The notes: generated by a model not told the origin, from the letters alone. A stretch of 64,000 nt of DNA from Prorocentrum cordatum (GCA_963575745.1 CAUYUJ010014616.1:37991-101990); one strand, 5' to 3'. Shown: positions 55,801 through 64,000, numbered from the stretch's first letter. Numbers and translations: made by a program.

Positions 55801-58469
55801 GCCACAGGGTGGACGTTCAGCGATGGGAATCCGTATTTCGGGAGGACCGCTGCGCCCAAACGGCCATCGGCACTTCTTTCCCTGGACTCCGACAGATTGC
55901 GAGCGAACACATGAAGAGTGGGGCGCTCAAGCTCACCGCCATCGACTCCAGCCAGGGAGGAGAGGCGGACATCGTAATTGTACTAACCACGGGGAGCAAC
56001 GGGAACCACAACAGGGGCTTTGTCGACGACGCCAAGCGCCTGAATGTGGCGATCACCAGGGCCAAGCGGAACATCCTGATCCTGGGAGACGGGCGTATGT
56101 TTGCCAATGCCACCTGGTCCCAGCTGCGCGTGCTCTCCGAATGTGGGCGGCTGACCCGCCCTTGGGTTCGCTTTCGTGGCAGCGCTTCCTTGGGCCACAG
56201 GACTTCCCTGGACATCGGCGAGAGTTTCGAACCACTGCGCGACCTCGCCTCCTGGGTGCCCTCGCCCATTGCCTGGAGCTGCGACGCAAAGGGGGAGAGC
56301 GGACAAAGCGAGCTGGACGCGGCCAGGAAGAAAGCACGTGACGCACAGGCCACCAGTTTCGCCGAACGCTACAACACGCCCCTGGACGAGCATTTCGACT
56401 GGGACACCCTGGGTAAGCTAATCTCGGGCGGTCTCCACGACATTCTCTCGACGCCTGCTTTCCACGTGCTCATCTACCTGATGTCCGGACTGCCTCCCCA
56501 CGAGTTCTCACTGGCGTCGACGCCGCGACAACCGGGCAAATTCGACCGCAAGGCGTGGTCGCACCTGGTTTCCTGTTCGACACGTCCCTGGGGCTGGACG
56601 CTACCAATCTTGTCTACAACATACTATGGGCCGCGATTGCGTGGACACTCGGCCTGGGCACCCCCTGGCAAGACGCGAGCTACGCAGTCCACGACGACCC
56701 CCCTCCCACCGTTGCCTCACGTCAGAGGGAGGCGTGTAACACTCTGGGGGCGGCACCAGTGCACGCCTAAGGGGCTCTTCTGGCAGGTTCCCAAGGCATG
56801 GGGCACCGCTACCAAGGACTGCTGCAGGCACAGGAAACAACCTGGCATGGCCGGGTTACAAGACATCCTCCTCGGCGCCCTCGACGGCTCCAAGCGGGAC
56901 GAGATCCGCAAGGGAATCATAGACACCGACGGCATCCCCATGGAATCCTGCAAGGCCCGGTCGCTCCTGGTCGTCATGATGCTCATGCTTCGCGGGCCGC
57001 GCGTGTTCCTGTGGCCGTTCCCCCGCGCAGAGCAGGCCGGAGACGTCATCGAAGCCATCCTGGGTTTCTGTGTCCCCTGGCAAGAGGCGCACCGAGGCTT
57101 CCGTCGCGAATTTGCCCGAACCTGGAGCCTCACGCTAGACGACCTCGCCGACCTTCACGGACGCATCGAGGCAATCCTGCCCCACATCTCCAAACTCGTG
57201 GCGGTAGCGCACCACCGCCCGATTGCGAAGGCAGCTGGCTGCCCGCAGACCTGGAGTCAAATGGACAGGCAGGATTTTCAGCTGAAAGCGCCAATGCTCG
57301 TCCTTGAGAAGATCGTCCCGGCTGCCACTCTGGCCTCCCTGGGTACGCACAGCTGCTCGGTGTGCACGCTACACGTCGCGCTGGCGGGGACCGACGCCTC
57401 CCTGGGCCCCGGTGATCGACTTGCGGGGCTCGCATACATCGGCGGCGGTTTTGTCTTATCCAATGCCGACCTCAATGCCCCCCTGCCGCCCGCCCCCGCC
57501 CCAGGCACCAAGCAGGGCCCTCCATGCATCCCTGACGAAAGGCTCGCACCCGAGCAGAAAAATGGCAGGTTCAGGTGCGACACGTGTGGAAGGGGCCAGC
57601 TACGCTCCACCGATGGAACCTGGATCTCCGACGACACGCGCCAGATGGTCGCTCAGAATAGGCCCCAGGCCTACCTCAACGGCGCAAACATGGGGTGGCA
57701 CTGCGAGACCTGCTGGTTACGTTGCCTGGAGGATCAGGGCATTCCAACTCCGACGGGGGCGACAATTGCCGACAAGGTCCAGGAGCACGAGCAGCAGAGG
57801 ACGAGTGGCGCTAACGACAAGGCGGACGCTCCCCCCTCCCTGGGCCACCTTCCACTTGGCTTTGGATGCAGCCCCCAGGCGGACACGAGGACCCTATCGG
57901 ACCTCATCATGACGCCGGCGGGCATGAAGATCCCCGAGCGGGCCAACACCACCATTCCCATCCTACGGATTCGGGATGATCGTTTCGGCCTCAAAGCTGC
58001 CCAGAGCCAGATCTACTCCGCGCGGTGCGACACATGCTCCCAGGGGGGCTCCGCTCCTCGTCTGGAGCGCAGGAGCCCCGCCCCTGGGCTGTTTCCTATG
58101 GAAGCCAGCGGAGGGGATTGGGGTGCCCGAGCAGGCGGGGCTGCCGCCCATCGACAAGCGAGCCATAGCCTGGTGGGAGCGCAGATGGAACGCCACCTGG
58201 TGCTGTCGACGCTGCCTGGCCCCGATATGGAACATCGGTCCGGCCACCCTGGATCACATCCTGGATCGGGACTTCAGAGCGCTATACCCTGCCAAGGCCC
58301 CTGTCCTTCCGGCGCTCAGCAGCCAGATAGTAACCGAGGCATCAGTGGACATATCGGATTCTCCCCCATGGCTATGCGCAGACGCCAAGGCCCAGGATCG
58401 CTTCACCAAAGCCGGAACGAGGAATCCCCCCGGGCCCAGCACCACGGGCGGTACCGCTTCCGCGGCTGA
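52854..58469 (+). CDS. UPF1-like superfamily 1 helicase polyprotein
   Basis: A 1,871-codon open frame; the part before about 53040 is probably not the true frame. Residue numbers count from 52854. A Pro-rich linker lies near 146-161. The helicase core has Walker A GPPGTGKTT (582-590), Walker B DEAGQ (723-727), motif III GDPNQLPP (751-758), motif IV SICYRMRP (793-800), motif V SSQGGEADIV (1032-1041) and motif VI NVAITRAKRN (1064-1073). This set and order are those of the UPF1/SMG-2/Senataxin-type RNA/DNA helicases, here with no sign of the UPF1 CH domain. C-terminal Cys pairs follow: CX2C at 1501, CX2C at 1575 paired with CX2C at 1617 (zinc-ribbon-like), and CX2C at 1725. After the G6 run at 58043-58048 this frame turns non-coding and the protein continues one base over in the next entry. 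Between about 56550 and 56745 another frame (FLFDTSLGLDATNLVYNILW) looks more protein-like, suggesting paired indels. Likely role: unwinding of nucleic acid by a retroelement; no host gene name is justified. Confidence 0.8.
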   Translation: MRCRMRVAWMVGLIRAPLSLMEIRGSTARVVPGTLITKWRPWPGWRPVKPSVTQCGARSLPGISIPEDALHVPLTYPLWDDPPTYNCPGGARSDPELARTHLVDIRGATRAGLRQADRGDETRMRAKLTIGPPPAVPGQTTDASVGPPPPPPPPRPPPAWDSSNQQRRVVLSEDRVMLSEDDVLSPTSPAALDDSLALQAAAEVARLYSVPLGPPHSRVHPKAALGGLAGALRPPSQRPYTLQDRGQTLRRIARVESQASVETVDEGKGSTREDLARKGDCALGVRITRIGANTDPDDLDTFRLRNAMNLPDGKELLSLEWPSKYKVASRTQEGDKEGRGLYISVTGPTVDKIADVTVWRPPSLGGPIHPRDAQALGLGSSARYPSDRCIVLCNSGKGGPFHEDETKAKRPQSEGAPWHRVDEAPSDIQFWRQCWALDQIYHLRQNPADLFAHQLSPFTFLLAFVRAARAERLAANDRRRASILGLSLRARAAATLGCDVPDADDAQAVRCGLIQQAPPLPLGLKPFSDDEISDATGSVFQRVRPAPGTGALRARIDKHKPNSDATRALQATLSHRLVLAHGPPGTGKTTFSVACLDMWGSCLRPGQAVALAAGSNAAVDQPALAMVEAHRQQRLDPDTGFPGHFARLARKDRVNEALVDLTPEGHYKNARGEFPFQDGDKSQDFRPYKASLLRDARVIVSTREAAEALGQKDSPHIVLLVIDEAGQAAELHALMSMVNLISSGGALVLVGDPNQLPPAVLSKLANDLGLCVGIFDRMFHTLRGQESAVVHLSICYRMRPQLLAFPNAAYYGKRMMSGIMDPLRDRPIVEGIPWRDITPWEPGRLAELASLTCSDESDLRAALEQLDPPPSGDKHRFLLVDTPSWEVTSDLQPGNANLPEAAQAVDIARALLPELERGTSVRIVVGYQLQTAILTDGWPQGPRHLSGVLRNTKGGRKGKAGKGKGGSARDGQDTLGPGPPPQGHRVDVQRWESVFREDRCAQTAIGTSFPGLRQIASEHMKSGALKLTAIDSSQGGEADIVIVLTTGSNGNHNRGFVDDAKRLNVAITRAKRNILILGDGRMFANATWSQLRVLSECGRLTRPWVRFRGSASLGHRTSLDIGESFEPLRDLASWVPSPIAWSCDAKGESGQSELDAARKKARDAQATSFAERYNTPLDEHFDWDTLGKLISGGLHDILSTPAFHVLIYLMSGLPPHEFSLASTPRQPGKFDRKAWSHLVSCSTRPWGWTLPILSTTYYGPRLRGHSAWAPPGKTRATQSTTTPLPPLPHVRGRRVTLWGRHQCTPKGLFWQVPKAWGTATKDCCRHRKQPGMAGLQDILLGALDGSKRDEIRKGIIDTDGIPMESCKARSLLVVMMLMLRGPRVFLWPFPRAEQAGDVIEAILGFCVPWQEAHRGFRREFARTWSLTLDDLADLHGRIEAILPHISKLVAVAHHRPIAKAAGCPQTWSQMDRQDFQLKAPMLVLEKIVPAATLASLGTHSCSVCTLHVALAGTDASLGPGDRLAGLAYIGGGFVLSNADLNAPLPPAPAPGTKQGPPCIPDERLAPEQKNGRFRCDTCGRGQLRSTDGTWISDDTRQMVAQNRPQAYLNGANMGWHCETCWLRCLEDQGIPTPTGATIADKVQEHEQQRTSGANDKADAPPSLGHLPLGFGCSPQADTRTLSDLIMTPAGMKIPERANTTIPILRIRDDRFGLKAAQSQIYSARCDTCSQGGSAPRLERRSPAPGLFPMEASGGDWGARAGGAAAHRQASHSLVGAQMERHLVLSTLPGPDMEHRSGHPGSHPGSGLQSAIPCQGPCPSGAQQPDSNRGISGHIGFSPMAMRRRQGPGSLHQSRNEESPRAQHHGRYRFRG

Positions 58470-60087
58470 GCGTGCTCCCAGGTCCCTCGCACAGCTCATG
58501 GAGCTCTTGCCAGATCTGCCAGTACCGCAGGGCCCGCTCCTGGACAACAGGAACGTCAACCACCTCACCCTGGGCCCAAACGACCCCAGGTGCGGACCAG
58601 GCAGTGGTGGACTGCACGCCCAGCGCCTGTTGGTAACCTACCTCCGTGACTTCCACCCCGGGCTGGGCTACATCTGGAGACAGTTCTGTCTCGCTAACCG
58701 CGACAGCAGCATCCCAGAACCTAGGTGCGACGAATACTTGTTGCCGGACGAATTTCTGGCCGAGTTCCTCAGGGCGATATACGGCTACTGCGTCCCGGAG
58801 AACTGCATTCCACCCAACCAGCCCTGGGGGGGTAAGCGCGCGGCCGCAGCCAGAGTCGTCGCACACCTCACCAACGGCGAGAAGCATAGGGAGTCCTGGG
58901 TGAAATACGCCGCGTTCCTGGCCTTGGCAAGCGGCCTTAGTCCCATCAGGCACGAGATGGGCACGCTGACGAGTTTCCTACTCAGCCTCAGTGCTGATGC
59001 CCTCGCCTCCACGCCCATCACTTCCTTGGCTGAGTCGCCCCCGCCAGTCGCGCAGACCATGAGCGAGGACAGGCCGGACACCCCCACGGCTGCCGACACA
59101 GACAAGTCCCTGGGTACGCGAGACAACGACTCACGCATGGGCCTCCCTGACCCGCCCGACCACACCGTCATGGACGAGAGCGGTGAAGATGTGATCCCCC
59201 CCACGGAAAAGGTGGAGTCACACGACTTCGGAGAAGGCGAGCCCCCTCCTCCCGTTTCCTGCTCGGACTCGGCCACGGAGGTCGACGGCAACGGCACAGG
59301 CGATAAGGCGCCTCAGCGGAGCCCAACGGCAGACAGCTCTGAATCCAGCTCCGAGGATGTCCCGACTGCTGTCGGGGATGGCGCGGCCAACGCCGACCAT
59401 AACAGCGGTGCAGTCAGGGGATCCGAGGATGACGAGAGCGCCCGCGACCGAGGCGACGCGCGGACCGATCAGGCCCCAGTGCGCAACCCGCAGCTCCCTG
59501 GACATAGACCTAACTACCCTTGCCAGGCAGGCTCTTCTGAGCGCGATGCGCTCAACCAGTTGACTGACCCGCAAGGCGGTGGCCCCATGTACAAGGTCTG
59601 GCTGGGCACCGTGGACCTGGAGCGCCCCAATGAGACGCCCGCCAGACGCCTCGCGAGGCTCCAGTCGGAGCTGGGTGCCGTGTTTTGCGCGCTGTGGACT
59701 GCTCACGCGCAGCGCGTTTGGCTCCCTGGATCCAGGGGGCCCAAATCCGACCCGAGACTGCACACGGAAACGACCATCAATAAGTTTCTCGATGACTGGA
59801 AGGGCTGCGGGTACAACGCCTACCTGATGGACACGAGGTGCGGCTTTCGCATCGACTGGGACAGGCTACGGTCCGACTACCTGCGACACACCCGACCCGA
59901 CGGCAGAGGCAAAGGCAACCAGCAGAGTAGCTGGCGAGACCGTGCGACAAGCTCCTGGGACACCAGGGGCACCTGGCAGAGCGACTGGTGCGAAGGATGG
60001 CGCGACGATCGCTGGCAGACGGGCGGCAAGCGCGGTGGAGGCCGACCCGACGATCGAGACGAAAAGAGACATCGATGGAGAGGCTGA
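57976..60087 (+). CDS. C-terminal part of the helicase polyprotein (shifted by one base)
   Basis: The frame is open from 57976, but coherent protein starts at the G6 run (58043-58048). Removing one G joins RCDTCSQG to APLLVWSAGAPPLGCFLW without a break. Next comes KRAIAWWERRWNATWCCRRC, whose Cys residues can complete the zinc site begun by CDTC upstream. Then follows a globular, Cys/Trp-containing region (LLVTYLRDFHPGLGYIWRQF, EFLAEFLRAIYGYCVPENC). A long acidic Ser/Asp/Pro-rich linker spans about 59030-59500. A last folded-looking block (WLGTVDLERPNETPARRLAR, INKFLDDWKGCGYNAYLMDT) precedes an Arg/Trp/Gly-rich tail, typical of nucleic-acid-binding tails, ending at TGA 60085-60087. Whether the shift is a mutation, a sequencing error in the G run, or programmed +1 frameshifting cannot be told here. 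Confidence 0.65.
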   Translation: MIVSASKLPRARSTPRGATHAPRGAPLLVWSAGAPPLGCFLWKPAEGIGVPEQAGLPPIDKRAIAWWERRWNATWCCRRCLAPIWNIGPATLDHILDRDFRALYPAKAPVLPALSSQIVTEASVDISDSPPWLCADAKAQDRFTKAGTRNPPGPSTTGGTASAAERAPRSLAQLMELLPDLPVPQGPLLDNRNVNHLTLGPNDPRCGPGSGGLHAQRLLVTYLRDFHPGLGYIWRQFCLANRDSSIPEPRCDEYLLPDEFLAEFLRAIYGYCVPENCIPPNQPWGGKRAAAARVVAHLTNGEKHRESWVKYAAFLALASGLSPIRHEMGTLTSFLLSLSADALASTPITSLAESPPPVAQTMSEDRPDTPTAADTDKSLGTRDNDSRMGLPDPPDHTVMDESGEDVIPPTEKVESHDFGEGEPPPPVSCSDSATEVDGNGTGDKAPQRSPTADSSESSSEDVPTAVGDGAANADHNSGAVRGSEDDESARDRGDARTDQAPVRNPQLPGHRPNYPCQAGSSERDALNQLTDPQGGGPMYKVWLGTVDLERPNETPARRLARLQSELGAVFCALWTAHAQRVWLPGSRGPKSDPRLHTETTINKFLDDWKGCGYNAYLMDTRCGFRIDWDRLRSDYLRHTRPDGRGKGNQQSSWRDRATSSWDTRGTWQSDWCEGWRDDRWQTGGKRGGGRPDDRDEKRHRWRG

Positions 60088-60143
60088 GCTCACGCTCCAC
60101 CTCCAGCGCCTAGGCTCCACGATAACCTCACTACACACTACGT

Positions 60144-60598
60144 GCGGCCTTCAGCCGCCATCTGCCTCGCTGCGTGATGGGACGCAGCTCGCAGACCCTA
60201 GCTGGCCCTCGCCCCGCTGTAGTATTTCCCAGTGGCCTGGATGATCCTGTGCTCGGCTAAGCTATTGGGATCGCCCGTTGTCCACTCGTGATGCCCCCTT
60301 ACTCCCTGGGACTTCTAACAGACTGCGGCCTTCAGCCGCGCTTTGGACGGCGCTCGCTTGCGGTTTTCTGCCGCCCCTCCTGGCACGCGCACTTCCTGCC
60401 TTTGGATACAGGTGCGCGTGCCGGTAATACCGTCCGCACTGCGTCCCACGTGCGGACTATGGGCCCCCTGGCCTCACTGTAGCTGTTTTCACCTGCCAAT
60501 CCTTGCCTGGCGCGCGGCTGTGGCCGACCTGGCGGTTTTCGCCCGTCCCAGTCTGCGCCACTCCCTGGATTCTTCAAGCTACTACGGCCTTCAGCCGT
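60144..60598 (+). promoter_or_regulatory. Three CTTCA-loop stem-loops downstream of the last frame
   Basis: GCGGC-CTTCA-GCCGC lies at 60144-60158 and 60325-60339, ACGGC-CTTCA-GCCGT at 60584-60598. The stems differ from the inter-frame pair (GCAGC/GCTGC) by compensating changes in the first and middle pairs while the loop is constant. Copies 60325 and 60584 are each preceded by CTCCCTGG about 20 bases upstream. Confidence 0.7.
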
Positions 60599-60933
60599 GC
60601 TCCTGGAACGATGTGGCTGTGAGGGACGCGTCCTTGGGTATACGGCGGTCCTGTCCCTCGCGCGCCTCCACGCTTGGGCGCGGGCCTTGGCGCGGGCCAC
60701 ATTGATCGGCACTTTCTGAGCGACCTCACGTTCTCACCGAGTGGCCGTGCCCCCGCTGGGTCCAGTCCAGACCGTTGGACCACTGGGCTCAGGCGCATCT
60801 CCACAGTGGAAGATCCTCACCTCCGCCCACGGGGCTTCAGCTTCCACCTCACGGATGCCCGTTCTGATGCTGCGACGGTTCGCTGGCGTTGTCAGAGTAC
60901 TTTTCTGCGGGATCGCGTCACCAGCCCTGTCTG

Positions 60934-61225
60934 CCCATACCCGTCAGACTCCTTGGACTGGCTTTCTCCTGCTGGACGACGTCACCAGTTTCTGTCTGCT
61001 CATACCCGTCAGACTCCCTGGATCGACTTTCTCGCACGGAAGCCGTTCCCTGCCATGCGGTTGCCTCGACACGATCGCATCGGCACTTGCTGCGCGCCAT
61101 TTTGGCTGCGCCTGGCTCGCCCTGAGGGCTGTCCTCTCAGACTCCCTGGGTCGCAGCTTGCACGACTTCTCAGGTGGCTGTCCTTTCAGACTCCCTGGGT
61201 TGCACGCCCGCCTGGCCTCTTAGAC
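60934..61225 (+). repeat. CAGACTCCCTGG short direct repeats in the presumed 3' untranslated region
   Basis: CAGACTCC(C/T)TGG occurs at about 60944, 61009, 61138 and 61187, with a weaker TAGACGCCCTGG near 61220. The first two also share the preceding CATACCCGT. The segment 60088-61340 has no convincing reading frame. Confidence 0.7.
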
Positions 61226-61350
61226 GCCCTGGGTTGCTGCCCCCCCCCGCCGCCTGATCCGCGGCCCCCGGGCGCGCCCGGGAATTTAGTCGCGGCCGCA
61301 ACCCGACCGTGACTGCCCGCCGCCGGCGCTTCCGCCTGCGTTTTTTTGTT

Positions 61351-61444
61351 TATATATATATTATTATTATTAATATTATTATTATTATTATTAATATTAT
61401 TATTATTATGATTATTATTATTGTTATTATTATTATATATATTT

Positions 61445-61524
<80 letters not shown>
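61351..61524 (+). repeat. (ATT)n, T10 and 73-base poly(A): possible retroelement 3' tail
   Basis: ATT repeats (about 61355-61440), a run of T, then 73 consecutive A (61452-61524). This is the only long A run in the window and lies on the coding strand 1.4 kb after the last frame, as expected for a poly(A)-primed insertion. It might also be an unrelated microsatellite. Confidence 0.6.
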
Positions 61525-61528
<4 letters not shown>

Positions 61529-61599
61529 CACCAACCCGTCCAGAAACGACGCCCAGGCGAGTAGAGGGTCGTCCTGAGGGGCTTTTCGGCGTCTTGGGT

Positions 61600-61810
61600 G
61601 CCTCGGGGGGGCCTCTGTGGGCCGTTCGGGATCCTCTTTGGGGCCTCTTGGGGCCTCTTGGGGCCTCTTGGGGCCATCTTGGGGCCTCTTGGGGGTCTCT
61701 TGGGGGCCTCCTGGGGGCCTCTTGGGGGGCCTCTCGGGGCCATCTTGGGGCCATCCTGCGGCCTCTTGGGGCATCCTGGGGGCCTCTTGCGGCCATCGTG
61801 GAGGAAATCG
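61600..61810. repeat. GGGGCCTCTTGG array (most regular copy)
   Basis: Near-regular 12-13 base units GGGGCCTCTTGG with GGGGCCATCTTG variants, just beyond the poly(A). Confidence 0.85.
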
Positions 61811-62760
61811 ACCAAAGAAGAGGGGAGCCTTAATTAGCGTTGCCCCCTTGAGAAGGCCAAAATGGGGCCAAAACCATAGTAAAATCAATGTGTTTGGCTT
61901 CCTCGCCGAGGCCGTTTTGGACGCTCTGACCGCTCCCCGCCCCTCCTGTCCAGGTCAGTGGGGAGGGGGTAGGGGGAGGGGTAAACCCCTCCCCGAAGGG
62001 GAAGAGGGAGGGGTGGAAGAGGAAACTTGTTAAACCACCGACGCCCAGAGGGCTGGTGGGATTTGTTTTCGCAACTCCATTCAACATGTCGAGCCAAAAC
62101 GCGAAGAGCCCTGGGGAGGCCTCCGAGGCGCGCCAAAATAGTTCCCACAGGCCTCTAGGAGACCCCCACCCAAAATCGAAGAGACCCCACCCCTAGAAAC
62201 CCCCGAATAGCCCTCCAAGAACGTCCCCGAAAAAGGCATGTAAAGAGACTGCCAGCATGTTGTTGTTGCCAGGCTGTTAGGAATTCTCTCTCGGGCGTCC
62301 CCCCATATGCTACCCTAGGTCCTCCACATGGCTGTCTTGCTCGCCTTCCTTCGGCATTCGCATACCTATGGTGCCAAATCGTACTGTGCCTCCATCAGAA
62401 GAGGGCGCCGCGTCATCTGCCTGGTACCGTATGTCGCGCAAAATCTGAACGCCTCCCAGCAAGGCACGACAGGACGACCGAAGGGATCCCCAAGATCGCG
62501 CCCGCTGCGGCTTCGACTGAACTTGGCAGCCTTTGGATGGTTTGAGTTGCCCCATATAGTTGGCCCCCCAGAGTTCCCAAGGGACCTTCCAAACACTTCC
62601 GCGAGAGTCCGCGGGGACCTCCACGCTCCCAGAATCGGAGGTGAGGGGGTGAGATCGAAGCGGAACGGAGAGCCCTCCTGCCAGGAAATCGGTTTCGGTT
62701 TCGTGTTCGTGCGTGCCGTGCGTGCGGGCGAGGCGAAGCTGCGTGGGCGGGCGAGAAGAA
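61811..62760. other. Non-coding stretch
   Basis: No gene or clear element seen. A G/A-rich block and short GGCCTC-type pieces occur at 61960-62230. Confidence 0.4.
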
Positions 62761-62765
62761 AGTCT

Positions 62766-62940
62766 CCTCCGGCTGAGGCGCGGCCGGACCAAATGATTCC
62801 TTTCCTGGGGCCCGTGGCCCGCGGTCTCCCGCCGGTGTCCCGCCTCCGGCTGAAGCGCGGCCGGACCAAATGATTCCTTTCCAGGGGCCAGTGGCCCGCG
62901 GGGTCCCGCCGGTGTCCCGCCGGTGTCCCGTCGGTGTCCC
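62766..62940. repeat. ~81 bp duplication with GGTGTCCCG, joining the GAT array
   Basis: CTCCGGCTGAGGCGCGGCCG then GACCAAATGATTCCTTTCC occurs near 62766 and 62847. The second unit ends in three successive (C/T)GGTGTCCCG copies that run directly into GAT repeats. Confidence 0.85.
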
Positions 62941-63007
<67 letters not shown>

Positions 63008-63202
63008 TTGTCGATGATATTGATGATGATGATGCTGGTGATGGTGGTGATGATTATGGTGTTCCGATGGTGATGATGATGATGATGTTGACGATGTTGA
63101 TGATGTTGATTATGATGATGGTGATGGTGGTGATGATGATGGTGTCCCGATGATGATAATGATGTTGTTGATGATGATGATGATGATGATGATGTTGCTG
63201 AC

Positions 63203-63242
<40 letters not shown>

Positions 63243-63381
63243 GTGTCCCGATGATGATGATGTTGATGATCCTGATGATGTTGATGATGAGTTGATGAGA
63301 TGGTGATGATGATAATGATGGTGCCCCGATGATGATGATAATGACGATGATGGTGTCCCGATGATGATGATGATGTTGATC

Positions 63382-63427
<46 letters not shown>

Positions 63428-63985
63428 GGTGATGATGATGTTGATGATGTTGGCCCGATGCTGATGATGATGATGATGTTGATGATGATGCGGATTGTGT
63501 CCCGATGATGATGGTGATGGTGATGATGATGATGGTGACGATGATGATGGTGTCCCGATGATGATGATGATGCTGATGATGATGCTGATGATGATGATGA
63601 TGATGACATTATGTTGCTGATGATGATGCTGGTGTCCCGATGGTGATGATGATGCTGATAGTGTTGTTCATAATGATGTGAGATGATGATGATGAAGGTG
63701 TTCCGATGGTGATGATGATGATGGTGTCCCGATGATGAGGAGTTTGGTGATGATGGTGACGATGATGTTGTCCCGATGATGATGCTGATGATGATGATGA
63801 TGATGATGAGTTGATGATTGTGGTGTCCCGATGATGATGATGATGATGAGGATGAGGATGAGGATGAGGATGAGGATGAGGATGATGATGCTGATGCTGA
63901 TGCTGATGACGTTGATGACGATTATGACGATGATGTTGATGATGATGATGATGACGTTGATTGTGAAATCGAGTGTGGTATCGTT
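62941..63985. repeat. (GAT)n array punctuated by GGTGTCCCGATG
   Basis: About 1 kb of GAT/GTT units. GTGTCCCGATGATG or a close variant (TGTTCCG, TGCCCCG, TTGGCCCG) appears roughly every 40-110 bases, for example near 63143, 63243, 63353, 63499, 63551 and 63635. All open frames in it are repeat-derived. Confidence 0.9.
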
Positions 63986-64000
63986 AGTGAGACCGAATGT

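Noticed and set aside
50283-60087. Helitron or integrated RNA-virus origin for the helicase
   Set aside because: No Rep/HUH motif or Pif1 signature, and no RNA polymerase or protease motif was seen; the RNase H and zinc knuckle fit a LINE-type element better.

Overview
The window looks like nuclear DNA of a dinoflagellate; the species cannot be fixed from the sequence. The evidence is a near-exact copy of the dinoflagellate trans-spliced leader 61 bases upstream of an intronless, plastid-type GAPDH gene (4773-4794 and 4856-6079), a second leader copy on the minus strand (20263-20284), very GC-rich third codon positions, TTTAGGG-type telomere-like repeats, and a very high load of short inverted-repeat elements and microsatellites. 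Nothing suggests prokaryotic operons: I saw no ribosome binding sites, rRNA, tRNA or CRISPR array.

Layout. 0-3 kb: a 1.25-1.3 kb tandem duplication plus GT and TA tracts. 3.9-4.2 kb: GGA tract. 4.77-6.6 kb: the one clearly intact host gene (GAPDH), followed by a convergent small membrane-protein candidate. 6.7-12.6 kb: a mosaic of at least seven families of ~80-190 bp inverted-repeat elements, some abutting. 12.8-15.5 kb: a G/C minisatellite and a 2.3 kb degenerate CCCTAAA array. 17.4-22.3 kb: two long GAT arrays flanking a decayed minus-strand gene built of ~185 bp repeats and headed by a relict leader. 22-43 kb: more short elements, GGCCTC-rich arrays, minisatellites, a TGTA/TGCA tract and a CTC tract. 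43.9-46.5 kb: two broken LINE-like reverse-transcriptase tails. 48.6-50.1 kb: about 14 copies of a ~103 bp satellite. 50.3-60.1 kb: long, high-GC3 reading frames, discussed next. 61.35-61.52 kb: ATT repeats and a 73-base poly(A). 61.6-64 kb: GGCCTC array and a GAT array punctuated by GGTGTCCCG.

The most interesting block is 50.3-61.5 kb. Its first frame carries a LINE-type zinc knuckle and an RNase H domain with all four acidic residues. Next comes a very long frame with every motif of a UPF1-like superfamily 1 helicase and several zinc-ribbon-like Cys pairs, continuing after a one-base shift into a third frame with an Arg/Trp/Gly-rich tail. Five 15-nt stem-loops with the same CTTCA loop and compensating stem changes lie only in the two non-coding gaps after the frames. 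I infer a retroelement, or its decayed copy, that joined a LINE-type RNase H module to a UPF1-like helicase polyprotein. The reverse transcriptase itself is not visible in this copy.

Most other long open frames here come from trinucleotide repeats (poly-Asp, poly-Ser, poly-Met and so on) and are not annotated as genes.
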